From Calothrix sp. NIES-4105 (GTDB taxonomy: Bacteria > Cyanobacteriota > Cyanobacteriia > Cyanobacteriales > Nostocaceae), in NCBI RefSeq assembly GCF_002368415.1, contig NZ_AP018290.1, positions 5,469,614 to 5,533,613 on the forward strand: a stretch of DNA of 64,000 bases, written 5' to 3'. Of the stretch, positions 1 to 7,518 are shown in pieces. Every line of letters starts with the position of its first letter. Position 1 is the stretch's first letter. The notes under the pieces are model-generated. The model ran no database searches. It was not told the origin of the DNA and was given only the letters and a program-made list of their open reading frames with translations. Made by a program: the position numbers and the translations under genes.

Positions 1-524
1 TGAGTGACAAATTACCGATTTTTTACCTCTCTGTTTTCGTAGGGATACTAGCATTTGTGCTGGTTAACGTAGTGCGGCAAATCTTTAAAACTCGTCGAAT
101 TGAAAATTCGTTCTCGAAACTGCGGAACAAACTCACGAAAGAACAGGGCACAACCCAGGAGTATTATGAGCTTGCGAGCATTTACTCCGAGAAGAAACTA
201 TACTCACAGGCTATTTCCTTATTTCAAAAAGCTTTAAAGACCGCTGAAGATGAAGGTGAAGAGAGCGTCGCCCCTATTTACAACGGACTTGGCTTCGTGT
301 ACTTTGCTCAAGAACAGTACGACCTGGCGATTCGGCAATATAAAGAAGCAATCAAAGCAAAGAGTGACTACGTTGTAGCTTACAACAACCTAGCACATGC
401 TTACGAGCGCAAAAAGCTAACTTCGCAAGCGCTAGAAATGTACGAGCAAGCACTCAAGTATAATCCAAATAACACAGTTGCAAAACGTCGCGCAGAATCT
501 TTACGGCGCCTAGTTTCAGCATAG
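1..524 (+). CDS. ycf37: Ycf37-like TPR protein (5' end at window edge)
   Basis: Small membrane-anchored tetratricopeptide protein of about 174 aa. Bases 1-2 (tg) look like the end of a start codon whose first base lies outside the window, followed in frame by SDKLPIFYLSV and a hydrophobic stretch (about residues 5-25) that anchors the protein in a membrane. A GTG at 57 would cut this anchor in half, so the upstream start is preferred. Three TPR units follow: YYELASIYSEKKLYSQAI, YNGLGFVYFAQEQYDLAI and AYNNLAHAYERKKLTSQAL. One TM helix plus about three TPRs is the layout of cyanobacterial/plastid Ycf37, known in Synechocystis as a photosystem I assembly or stability factor. That role is inferred from family resemblance. 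The neighbours give no functional hint. Confidence 0.7.
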   Translation, partial: SDKLPIFYLSVFVGILAFVLVNVVRQIFKTRRIENSFSKLRNKLTKEQGTTQEYYELASIYSEKKLYSQAISLFQKALKTAEDEGEESVAPIYNGLGFVYFAQEQYDLAIRQYKEAIKAKSDYVVAYNNLAHAYERKKLTSQALEMYEQALKYNPNNTVAKRRAESLRRLVSA

Positions 525-545
525 TTTGATCCCCCCTTCTACGCG

Positions 546-736
546 CTGCGGTGTACACACATCTTTGATAATCATTTTTATATTCCCCTCTTTGTGCCCT
601 TTGTGTCTACCCTGCGGGAAATCCTCCGGATTACGTGGTTCCTTAAAGGAATAAACCACTGCATGTCACAAAGGGCACAAAGGAAGAGAAGAAAGGGAAG
701 AAAGATAACTTTGAAAAACTTGTGTGTACACGGCAG
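546..736. mobile_element. MITE-like element with GTGTACACA terminal inverted repeats
   Basis: Non-coding element filling most of the gap between two convergent genes. Its ends form an inverted repeat, CTGCGGTGTACACACA at 546-561 against CTGCCGTGTACACACA read in reverse from 736 (15 of 16 match). Inside is a second inverted repeat made of the CACAAAGGGCACAAAGG unit (about 601-617 and 668-684). A related element with the same GTGTACACA core ends lies at 60772-60926. No transposase is encoded. It is probably a non-autonomous repeat, mobilised in trans if at all. Confidence 0.5.
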
Positions 737-772
737 CCTGAGAGCGCGGGGGGCTAGGGGGGATTTAATTTA

Positions 773-2500
773 CTATTTAATCATTTTCGCTAATACATTT
801 CGCGTTATTGCTTGCGCGTCTTTACTTAGTAATTGAGGACGCAGTTGTGGCGCATTGAAATTATCTAAACCCCAACTCCACTGAATTGAACCTGTTGCAA
901 ATACTGATGCACCTGAATCAGTTGTATAAATTGTCATATCTGAATATTTGGTTCTACCACTCTTACGGTAAGGTGTATGAGCTATACGAATCGTATTAGG
1001 CGGCGCCGATTTAAACATTTTGTCAACTTCATACCCTAATAACCCTGTCAGTCGCATTTCTTTTTTATCTGGAGATAACAAAGCTAATAACTTATTTGAT
1101 GCTTGGGCTGTTTGACTCAGCTGTGTATCAGCAAGAAACCACTGCGGCGCCGTATTTGTAACTACAATATCAGCATTAACCTGGAACGTATCGTACATAA
1201 CCCCAATTAATGCATCTTCTGGACGCTTTATTGGTTCAGAGCGCCATGTAGTTGTCACAAGATAATCATTATCTGTGTTGTTATCGCGCGCATAAGGGTC
1301 TAATGCTTTAGCTTCCTTATACCCGACAATAATACGGTTAATGTCTCGACCGATACGACTTGGTTCAAACCGTATTTGCCAGTAACATGTATTAGCTGAG
1401 AAAAACCCTAAACTTACACCCGCATCGCGCGCTGCTTCAACGTTTTCCCGCATTTTCAAAGACCAATATTCATCGTGTCCTACTGATAAAAATGCCTTGT
1501 GCAGCAGCAGTGCAGGTTTGCCACTTAGTTCATCCAAACGGTTTTCATGAGTATCTATATTAGTAGAGTATGTTACGTCATAACCATTTTTTTCTAACCA
1601 ACGCACCATGTTATACTCCCAACCTGCGTTATAAGTTCGACGCTTAGGTTGAACGTTAGTTAAAAATTCTCCAGCACCTACACCATATGCAGCAGCTTTG
1701 TTCGGACTAGCTGCATAAGGACGGTTGAAAGAAACTTTCGACGCTTGCTTACCCCTACTATTCCAGCGATACAACGACATACCACCCCAGTTATTATATG
1801 CCTGGTATGTTGTCACACTCGACTGAAATAATATATCTGATGGGCGCCCATCGTCACGAACCACAAAAATAATATAGCTTTGTTTTCCACTGCGACTTCC
1901 CGTTAACTTCGCTAAATAAAACCCACTTGCCCATTGCGAAGCGTCATCAATATTATTTGGTATCTTTAATACATATGGGTCTTTCCAATCACATTCGATT
2001 AACCCTGTTGCTTCGTCAATTATTGGCTCCGATTGTTTTACTGCTTTGCGAAATACTGCGGGTGCTACTTGGCGCCCACCTTTACCACCGTACCAACCCA
2101 TACGGTAAAGTTCGATTGTGTAACCTGGGTCTTTAGTTTTGACAAATAACTTGATTTGATCACCACGATTCACACTAGTTAGTGAAGCATACCCCTCAAT
2201 TTCGTGGTTTATAGCTGGTTTGGTTAACTGCCAGTCAGAAGTACCCGGTTTGATATTCTCTATCTGAATAGGATTATTCTTTTGCGTTGGGAGTGGTAAC
2301 TCAACCGCATTTCCTGGTGATTTAATTAGAAATAAAACTGTAATAATAGGTAGTAATCCTGCAATCAGTAATCTGACCTTATTTATATTTCTAAGTCGTA
2401 ATTTTAAATTATAACTTGATACAAATAAGTTTTTATAATGCAAAATACCAACTACACGGTGTAGCCTGTGAAAATATAGTATTTGTGTTCCAAGTATCAT
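773..2500 (-). CDS. Secreted N,N-dimethylformamidase beta-subunit-like protein
   Basis: A 575-aa reading frame with a hydrophobic signal or anchor segment at about residues 41-60 (VRLLIAGLLPIITVLFLI), suggesting export. The first 40 residues are poorly conserved-looking, so the true start may be an internal TTG or other codon rather than the ATG at 2500. Conserved-looking blocks are YRMGWYGGKGGR (about 132-143), QAYNNWGG (about 233-240) and SVGHDEYWS (about 339-347). These are familiar from the large family annotated as N,N-dimethylformamidase beta-subunit-like C-terminal domain proteins in bacteria. No alpha subunit is nearby, so DMF hydrolysis is not supported. The substrate is unknown and the assignment is at family level only. 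Confidence 0.6.
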   Translation of the reverse strand: MILGTQILYFHRLHRVVGILHYKNLFVSSYNLKLRLRNINKVRLLIAGLLPIITVLFLIKSPGNAVELPLPTQKNNPIQIENIKPGTSDWQLTKPAINHEIEGYASLTSVNRGDQIKLFVKTKDPGYTIELYRMGWYGGKGGRQVAPAVFRKAVKQSEPIIDEATGLIECDWKDPYVLKIPNNIDDASQWASGFYLAKLTGSRSGKQSYIIFVVRDDGRPSDILFQSSVTTYQAYNNWGGMSLYRWNSRGKQASKVSFNRPYAASPNKAAAYGVGAGEFLTNVQPKRRTYNAGWEYNMVRWLEKNGYDVTYSTNIDTHENRLDELSGKPALLLHKAFLSVGHDEYWSLKMRENVEAARDAGVSLGFFSANTCYWQIRFEPSRIGRDINRIIVGYKEAKALDPYARDNNTDNDYLVTTTWRSEPIKRPEDALIGVMYDTFQVNADIVVTNTAPQWFLADTQLSQTAQASNKLLALLSPDKKEMRLTGLLGYEVDKMFKSAPPNTIRIAHTPYRKSGRTKYSDMTIYTTDSGASVFATGSIQWSWGLDNFNAPQLRPQLLSKDAQAITRNVLAKMIK

Positions 2501-2794
2501 TAGCTTTGACTTGTGGCACTAAGAATTCTTACTCGATTGTGTCACTTCGTTCAAAACTTTGAAACTTTGCATGTAATCCTGTATACGTTTAAAGTACAAT
2601 AATTAATCTTTATCTAATGCATGATGATAAGTACAACATTGCTAAGTGCCACAATTAAGAACTACATAGATGTGCTTCTAAATAGAACTGGAACACATTC
2701 TAAAGAAATAATAAAATTATGGCACTATACTATTGTACTGTTGTAATTGAGTAACAAACGTATATTAAATTTGAGCAATGCACCTGATAAGTAG

Positions 2795-3049
2795 CTACCG
2801 TGATAAAGCCAAATCACGAATTAGAACTAATCGCGAATCAATATAAATACTCAACGCAGCAAGTTCTTCAGTACTAAGGATTCCTCTGAATTGAAGTTGT
2901 TTGACTAGCTGTTGTACTAGTTCCGTATCGCTAAAACTTAGAAGGATGTTAGTTTGAGTTTCTTCAACGACTGACCAGAGTTGGCGTAGTAGCGAAGAAT
3001 TTATAGGACATATTGGCATTGCATTAGCCTTTGTGATTGTTTTTAGCAT
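2795..3049 (-). CDS. Conserved small cyanobacterial protein, unknown function
   Basis: An 84-aa soluble protein of unknown function. The block SLLRQLWSVVEETQTNILLSF and the ending YIDSRLVLIRDLALSR resemble a small family recalled from Nostocales genomes, where the start usually corresponds to Met11 (MPICPINSS, position 3019). Either start is possible and no strong ribosome binding site decides. The protein is predicted mostly helical, with no signal peptide, membrane segment or catalytic motif. It stands alone with AT-rich gaps on both sides. Confidence 0.6.
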   Translation of the reverse strand: MLKTITKANAMPICPINSSLLRQLWSVVEETQTNILLSFSDTELVQQLVKQLQFRGILSTEELAALSIYIDSRLVLIRDLALSR

Positions 3050-3173
3050 AGCAGTGCTTTTGTGAATCTTAAGACAATCTTAAGTTACTAAGTCCATTTT
3101 AATTGAGCTAGTTTACATTTAATTTATAATTTGATACAAATCTAAATAAATCCTTTACAAAACTTAAAGATAG

Positions 3174-4715
3174 TCACGACAGCTTAGTTAAAAGCCCTAA
3201 CAGCCGCTTAGTACGAGGTGTAAGAAGCGTTCGACGGTATGCGTCGGCAGCTTTTCTGATCGCTTCCGCTTGAGTTGGATAGGGGTGGATGACGCTGGTG
3301 AGTTTGTTTAAACCAAGTTTGTTAACAATTGCAGTTGTAACCTCGGATATCATTTCACCTGCGTGCCGCGCGACGATTGTAGCACCAAGAATTTCGTCAG
3401 AACCTTGGCGGTGAAGAATTTTAACAAAACCTTCTTCTTCTCCATCGGCAATAGCTCGGTCTATGCTACTAAAAGGTATTTTAATCGTTGAGGCGCCACT
3501 TTCGTTAACTTGATGAGAGTACATTCCAACATGCGCGACTTCGGGGTCAGTGTATGTTACCCAAGGCATTGTTAAGCTGCTTAGTCGCTGCTTTGATAAA
3601 CCGAACGGTGAAAATAAAGCGTTTTTAATAACAATTCTAGCAGCCGCATCTGCCGCATGGGTGAATTTCCAATCCATGCATATATCTCCAGCGGCATATA
3701 TTTTTGGATTTGTTGTTTGTAAAAAATCATTAACAATTACACCCCGACTTTCGTCGTAGTCAACACCGACTGCTTCGAGATTTAATCCGGATACATTCGG
3801 CGCCCGTCCAGTGCCTGCGAAAATTTCGTCAACGGTTATCGAATTACGCTCTCCGTTGCTACTAAAATAAATTCGTTTACCGTCGTTCGTTTTTTCGACT
3901 CGTTCAACTTGGCAGTTGAGTTCTAAACGTATCCCTTCTTTAATAAAAGCGTTTTGTATAACTTGTGCAGCGTCTTCATCTTCTTTATTCAGGATGTGGG
4001 ACTTGTTATGGAACAATACCACGTCGCACCCAAAGCGTCTAAATGTCTGTGCCATTTCACAACCATTCGGACCACCACCAATTACTGCAAAACGCTGTGG
4101 TCGTTGGGTCAATGAAAACACTGTCTCGTTTGTTAGATATCTTGCTTCTTCAATTCCTGGTATCTCTAAGGAAGAAGCTCTTGCACCAGTAGCAATTACA
4201 GCCTTTTTGAATCGAAGTGATAATCCAGCAACTTCGACTGTATCACTCGAAGCAAACCGCGCGCTGCCTAAGAAAACATCTACACCTAACTTTTGAAACC
4301 GTTCTGCTGAATCATTATGACTAATCGAAGCTCGTATTTGTCGCATCCTTTGCATAACGGATGGAAAATCGACTTCAATATAGTGAGCAGGTGAAATACC
4401 AAAATCCCTAGCGCGAAGCATTTCTCCAACTACCCGCGCGGAACGAATAATAGATTTAGAAGGTACACAGCCATAATTTAAGCAATCTCCACCCATAAGA
4501 TGCTTTTCAACTAATGCTACTTTTAACCCTACACCTAACCCAGCAGCGCCTGCTGCTACAACTAAACCAGCAGTACCGGCGCCAATAACTACTAAATCAT
4601 AATAATCGGCGGGTCGTGGATTTACCCAATCTGGTGGGTGCGTATAAGAGACAAGTCTTTGGTTATACTCGTCCATCGGACGTAGAGAAATCGGATGAAA
4701 TTCAGAATTCGACAT
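3174..4715 (-). CDS. Mercuric reductase-like FAD/NAD(P) disulfide oxidoreductase
   Basis: A 513-aa class I pyridine nucleotide-disulfide oxidoreductase. It shows the N-terminal FAD motif VIGAGTAGLV (about residue 44), the redox-active pair in GGDCLNYGCVPSK (about 75-87), the NAD(P) motif VIGGGPNGCEMA (about 212), the second FAD motif AAGDI (about 342), and the C-terminal dimer-interface sequence HPYPTQAEAIRKAAD that supplies the catalytic His. There is no N-terminal heavy-metal-associated domain and no vicinal C-terminal Cys pair, so true mercury reduction is doubtful. Proteins of this group in cyanobacteria are usually named mercuric reductase by similarity. It is followed downstream in the same direction by nothing, and preceded upstream by TVP38 and glycosyltransferase genes, a grouping that may be an operon transcribed from about 6.3 kb leftward. 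Confidence 0.8.
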   Translation of the reverse strand: MSNSEFHPISLRPMDEYNQRLVSYTHPPDWVNPRPADYYDLVVIGAGTAGLVVAAGAAGLGVGLKVALVEKHLMGGDCLNYGCVPSKSIIRSARVVGEMLRARDFGISPAHYIEVDFPSVMQRMRQIRASISHNDSAERFQKLGVDVFLGSARFASSDTVEVAGLSLRFKKAVIATGARASSLEIPGIEEARYLTNETVFSLTQRPQRFAVIGGGPNGCEMAQTFRRFGCDVVLFHNKSHILNKEDEDAAQVIQNAFIKEGIRLELNCQVERVEKTNDGKRIYFSSNGERNSITVDEIFAGTGRAPNVSGLNLEAVGVDYDESRGVIVNDFLQTTNPKIYAAGDICMDWKFTHAADAAARIVIKNALFSPFGLSKQRLSSLTMPWVTYTDPEVAHVGMYSHQVNESGASTIKIPFSSIDRAIADGEEEGFVKILHRQGSDEILGATIVARHAGEMISEVTTAIVNKLGLNKLTSVIHPYPTQAEAIRKAADAYRRTLLTPRTKRLLGLLTKLS

Positions 4716-4751
4716 AAAATAATTATTTATTTAAATTTAACCAAACGTATC

Positions 4752-4816
4752 GTAGGGGCAGGTTCACGACAATTTTGATACAAAATGAAAAATCTCTGTA
4801 AACCCGCCCCTACGGT
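4752..4816. repeat. Inverted repeat of the CGTAGGGGC..GCCCCTACG family
   Basis: The arms CGTAGGGGCAGGTTCAC and GTAAACCCGCCCCTACG enclose about 30 bases between the oxidoreductase and the TVP38 gene. The same family occurs at 25440-25502 and, rearranged into a tandem array, at 47481-47672. On either strand it could fold and attenuate transcription. It is a dispersed repeat rather than a gene. Confidence 0.6.
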
Positions 4817-5511
4817 ATTGTCGTATCGTTTAATGCATTGCGTGCGATACGGGTAACATAAATAGTGACCGCAACAGTAGCAACAAAACCGACGATACGA
4901 ACAGCCCATTGCAATGTTGGATTTGTCGATTGCTTCATGCCAATCATCGCAATATCTCCTGCAAGCGAACCGATATAAACATACATGATGGTACCTGGAA
5001 TCATACCAATCGACCCTAGGACATAATCACGCAGCGTAACTTGTGTAATGCCAAAAGCATAATTTAATAAATTAAATGGAAATAACGGTGATAAGCGAGT
5101 TAAAAAAACTATTTTCCAACCCTCACGAGCAACCGCAGAGTCAATTGCTTGAAATTTTGGATATTTCTCAAGCTGTCTTGATACCCAATCGCGCGATAAA
5201 TAGCGTCCAATCAAAAATGCAATAGTAGCTCCAATCGTAGCTGCAATAAACACATAAATTGAACCCCAAAATACTCCAAATAAAACACCTCCCCCTAAAG
5301 TTAGAATCGAACCAGGTATAAATAATATTGTAGCTAAATTATAAATAACTATAAAAGCGATTGAAGCCAGCACACCTAGACTTTGTACCCAAATCAAAGC
5401 TTGCTGTAATAAACTTTGAATGTTTAAAGCTTTTGCTGTCAAAATTACAACAGCAAGCAAAAAGCATACTAATAAAATTTTAATAATAAATTTCAATTTA
5501 AGTTTGCTCAT
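4810..5511 (-). CDS. TVP38/TMEM64 (VTT-domain) membrane protein
   Basis: A polytopic inner-membrane protein of the TVP38/TMEM64 family, about 233 aa from Met at 5511 (MSKLKLKF). A longer frame begins at 5592 but would overlap the upstream gene by 28 bp; a Met at 5550 is also possible. The VTT-domain signature is visible: FIPGSILTLGGGVLFG, GATIAFLIGRYLSRDW, RLSPLFPFNLLNYAFGIT and GMIPGTIMYVYIGSLAGD. Family members are DedA-like proteins, some related to lipid scramblases. The bacterial substrate is unsettled. It sits between a TIGR04283-type glycosyltransferase and a mercuric-reductase-like enzyme, a combination recurrent in cyanobacteria. Confidence 0.85.
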   Translation of the reverse strand: MSKLKLKFIIKILLVCFLLAVVILTAKALNIQSLLQQALIWVQSLGVLASIAFIVIYNLATILFIPGSILTLGGGVLFGVFWGSIYVFIAATIGATIAFLIGRYLSRDWVSRQLEKYPKFQAIDSAVAREGWKIVFLTRLSPLFPFNLLNYAFGITQVTLRDYVLGSIGMIPGTIMYVYIGSLAGDIAMIGMKQSTNPTLQWAVRIVGFVATVAVTIYVTRIARNALNDTTIP

Positions 5512-5564
5512 ATAGTTATATTTTGTTTGACGAATTGTATATAATCTCATTAACTTTCTTAAAT

Positions 5565-6269
5565 TTATCTTAATTTTCCGACTCGATACCAATTAGCTAA
5601 CCGCTGTGGTGAAACACGCAGAAAATACCCTATAATTATAATTTGATTAATCAAAGTAGTTTTTAAAATTCCACGCTGTAACCATCGGCGCCCAGATGTA
5701 AGTACATGTGCTGGAATAATTGCAATTCTTCCAATGCTCTTCAAGCGTCGCACTAGTTCAAAGTCTTCCATAATCGGTAATTCTGAAAAACCATCTATTT
5801 TCTCAAAAATCTCGCTTTTGCAGAAAATTGCCTGATCACCATAAGGAAGCTGAAAATATTTGGAGCGCATATCAACTCCCCATTCTACCAATCTTAAACC
5901 CCAAGGTTTACCGTTAATTTTTAATTTAAATGCACCTGCCACAACACCAAGTTGTAAAGTTTCACGAACCATATCATCAAATTTAGAAGGCAACAAAGTA
6001 TCAGCATGGAGAAATAGTAAAATATCTCCACTTGCAACTGCGGCGCCTGCATTCATTTGTACCGCGCGTCCTCGGTCTGAGGCAATAACTTTTACACCAG
6101 TTGTATTGGCAATATCACAGGTACCATCTTCTGAACCAGCATCTACAACAATAATTTCAGTATTAGTACTTTTTTGAGCAGTAATAATAGTTGCTAGGAT
6201 ATGTTTTTGTTCATTGTAAACAGGAATAATAATAGATATTTTGCTAGTATCACTACTCGAACCACGCAT
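5565..6269 (-). CDS. TIGR04283-type family 2 glycosyltransferase
   Basis: A 234-aa GT-A-fold glycosyltransferase. The N-terminus ISIIIPVYNEQ, the nucleotide-binding VDAGSEDGTCDIA, and QMNAGAAVASGDILLFLHADT with its HADT metal-binding motif mark the family-2 type, and the block GDQAIFCKSEIFEKIDGF with IMEDFELVRRLKSIGR fits the subgroup TIGR04283 (rSAM/selenodomain-associated, also called arsenosugar-biosynthesis glycosyltransferase). The usual partners ArsM, ArsS and TIGR04282 are not in this window, so arsenosugar synthesis is only a family-level hint. The gene is first in a leftward set with the TVP38 protein and the oxidoreductase. Confidence 0.8.
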   Translation of the reverse strand: MRGSSSDTSKISIIIPVYNEQKHILATIITAQKSTNTEIIVVDAGSEDGTCDIANTTGVKVIASDRGRAVQMNAGAAVASGDILLFLHADTLLPSKFDDMVRETLQLGVVAGAFKLKINGKPWGLRLVEWGVDMRSKYFQLPYGDQAIFCKSEIFEKIDGFSELPIMEDFELVRRLKSIGRIAIIPAHVLTSGRRWLQRGILKTTLINQIIIIGYFLRVSPQRLANWYRVGKLR

Positions 6270-6314
6270 ATGCCACTTCTGAAAGCTAATTGACCTATAT
6301 CAATTTACAGCGGT

Positions 6315-6494
6315 ATAGCATATAAACGGTATGTTCTGTGACAAAGCGCAAAAATATTAACCTCAGTAAGAGTGGAATTGTGGAATGGGCATCTTGCCCG
6401 TCCTACATATAAAGTTGCCCATCCTAATATAAAGGGCGTTACAGTCAAATAGCATATAAACGGTATGTAATGTGACAAAGCGCAAAAATATTAA
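6315..6494. repeat. 46-bp direct repeats flanking a palindromic insert
   Basis: The segments 6315-6360 and 6449-6494 are the same 46 bases with two mismatches, starting atagcatataaacggtatg and ending gcgcaaaaatattaa. The second copy contains the stop codon of the neighbouring Uma2 gene. Between them are 88 bases carrying a GGGCATCTTGCCCGTCC-type palindrome of a dispersed family. The arrangement looks like a local duplication accompanying insertion of the repeat. Confidence 0.7.
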
Positions 6495-7243
6495 GCTTGA
6501 TTTTCGCGCTCTTGTAATTTCGCTAATAGTTCTTGATAGCGCTGACGCTCTCTTTCCAATTCCTGCTCTACAGCAACTCTTGCAATGCGCTCAGTTTCAG
6601 CACGTTGTTCAGCTTGTTGAGCAAGTTGTTCAGCTAAAATACGTTGCTGTTCTTTTTGTTGAATTTGCTCTTCAAGCTCTATCGGACTTGCAAATTTACG
6701 GTTATCTGGACGATATATTTCGAGCGTTACAGATGTTAATACAAACTTAATTCCTAAACGTGGGCTTGTCCAACCATTGATATTCTTAATAGGTTTAAGC
6801 TTCTTACCTGAACGCGACCAGCCTTTTAAAGTATTTTTATCTGGGTCATATACATAATATTCCTCGGCGCCGTATCTTTGGTAAAAGTCTAGTTTTCGCT
6901 CCATTTCTTCGCGCGTGTTGCTCGGTGATAGTATTTCAAATACAACTTGTGGTGGAATGTTACCTTCCTTCCACTGTAAATAAGAACCCCTATAACCTTT
7001 TGGTCTACCGAACACTACCATTGCATCTGGTGCGTATTTAATTGTATTGTCACCTTTGACAGGGTACCAAAATAAATCACCTGCAACAAATACATCTGCT
7101 ATTGAACCATATAATATTTCTAGACCTTCTTTAATTTTGACAATCCAATTGAACTGTAGTGTATTTTGTGCCATCGGTTCACCGTCGCTGTCTGGGTAAA
7201 AAACCAAATCATCGGCGGCTTCTTGTGTTACTTCTTGTACCAT
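6491..7243 (-). CDS. Uma2 family PD-(D/E)XK nuclease-like protein
   Basis: A 250-aa Uma2-type protein starting at MVQEVTQEA. This start has GAGGTG 9-10 bases upstream, better than the ATG at 7285. The restriction-endonuclease-like core shows DLFWYPVKG, PDAMVVFGRPKG with the catalytic Asp, and PQVVFEILSPSNT with the E-x-L of the PD-(D/E)XK site, followed by YYVYDPDKNTLKGW. The last 80 residues are a Gln/Glu/Arg-rich coiled coil, common in cyanobacterial Uma2 proteins. These occur in dozens of copies in Nostocales genomes and their role is unknown. A truncated relative lies at 27469-27630. Confidence 0.85.
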   Translation of the reverse strand: MVQEVTQEAADDLVFYPDSDGEPMAQNTLQFNWIVKIKEGLEILYGSIADVFVAGDLFWYPVKGDNTIKYAPDAMVVFGRPKGYRGSYLQWKEGNIPPQVVFEILSPSNTREEMERKLDFYQRYGAEEYYVYDPDKNTLKGWSRSGKKLKPIKNINGWTSPRLGIKFVLTSVTLEIYRPDNRKFASPIELEEQIQQKEQQRILAEQLAQQAEQRAETERIARVAVEQELERERQRYQELLAKLQERENQA

Positions 7244-7399
7244 GTTGTAAGCACCTCGTTTCTTTATTGAGGTTGTTATCCTCATTTTAGATGGTAGATT
7301 TGGTGAGTTTGGGTTATCTGTATTATTAGAAGATACTGGGAAGTATGTATTTACTGGGTGATTCTTTATGACAGATTTTGAAGTGGCATGTTAATTCCT

Positions 7400-7428
7400 G
7401 TAGAATAGGCCGGACAGCCTGTCCTACG
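7400..7428. repeat. Dispersed GTAG..CAGGC/GCCTG..CTAC palindrome
   Basis: Inverted repeat GTAGAATAGGC / GCCTGTCCTAC, a member of the family of short palindromes built on (A/C)AGGC..GCCTGT seen also near 9268, 35288, 38046, 45106, 52311 and 59474. It lies between divergent genes and may fold in RNA. Confidence 0.5.
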
Positions 7429-7518
7429 GGATGCTACACAAAAGAAAAAATTAAATTTCTAGCCTGGTTAGATTACTTACCGTATAATCACCAAGTCAAA
7501 TCATAAGGCTAAAACACT

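Noticed and set aside
594-836. 80-aa frame at the left end
   Set aside because: Made entirely of the dispersed CACAAAGG repeat and MITE-like sequence (basic, low complexity), overlapping the end of the DMFase-like gene.
4727-4909. 60-aa frame at the end of the TVP38 gene
   Set aside because: Out-of-frame shadow running into a dispersed inverted repeat; Cys/Tyr-rich composition typical of a shadow.
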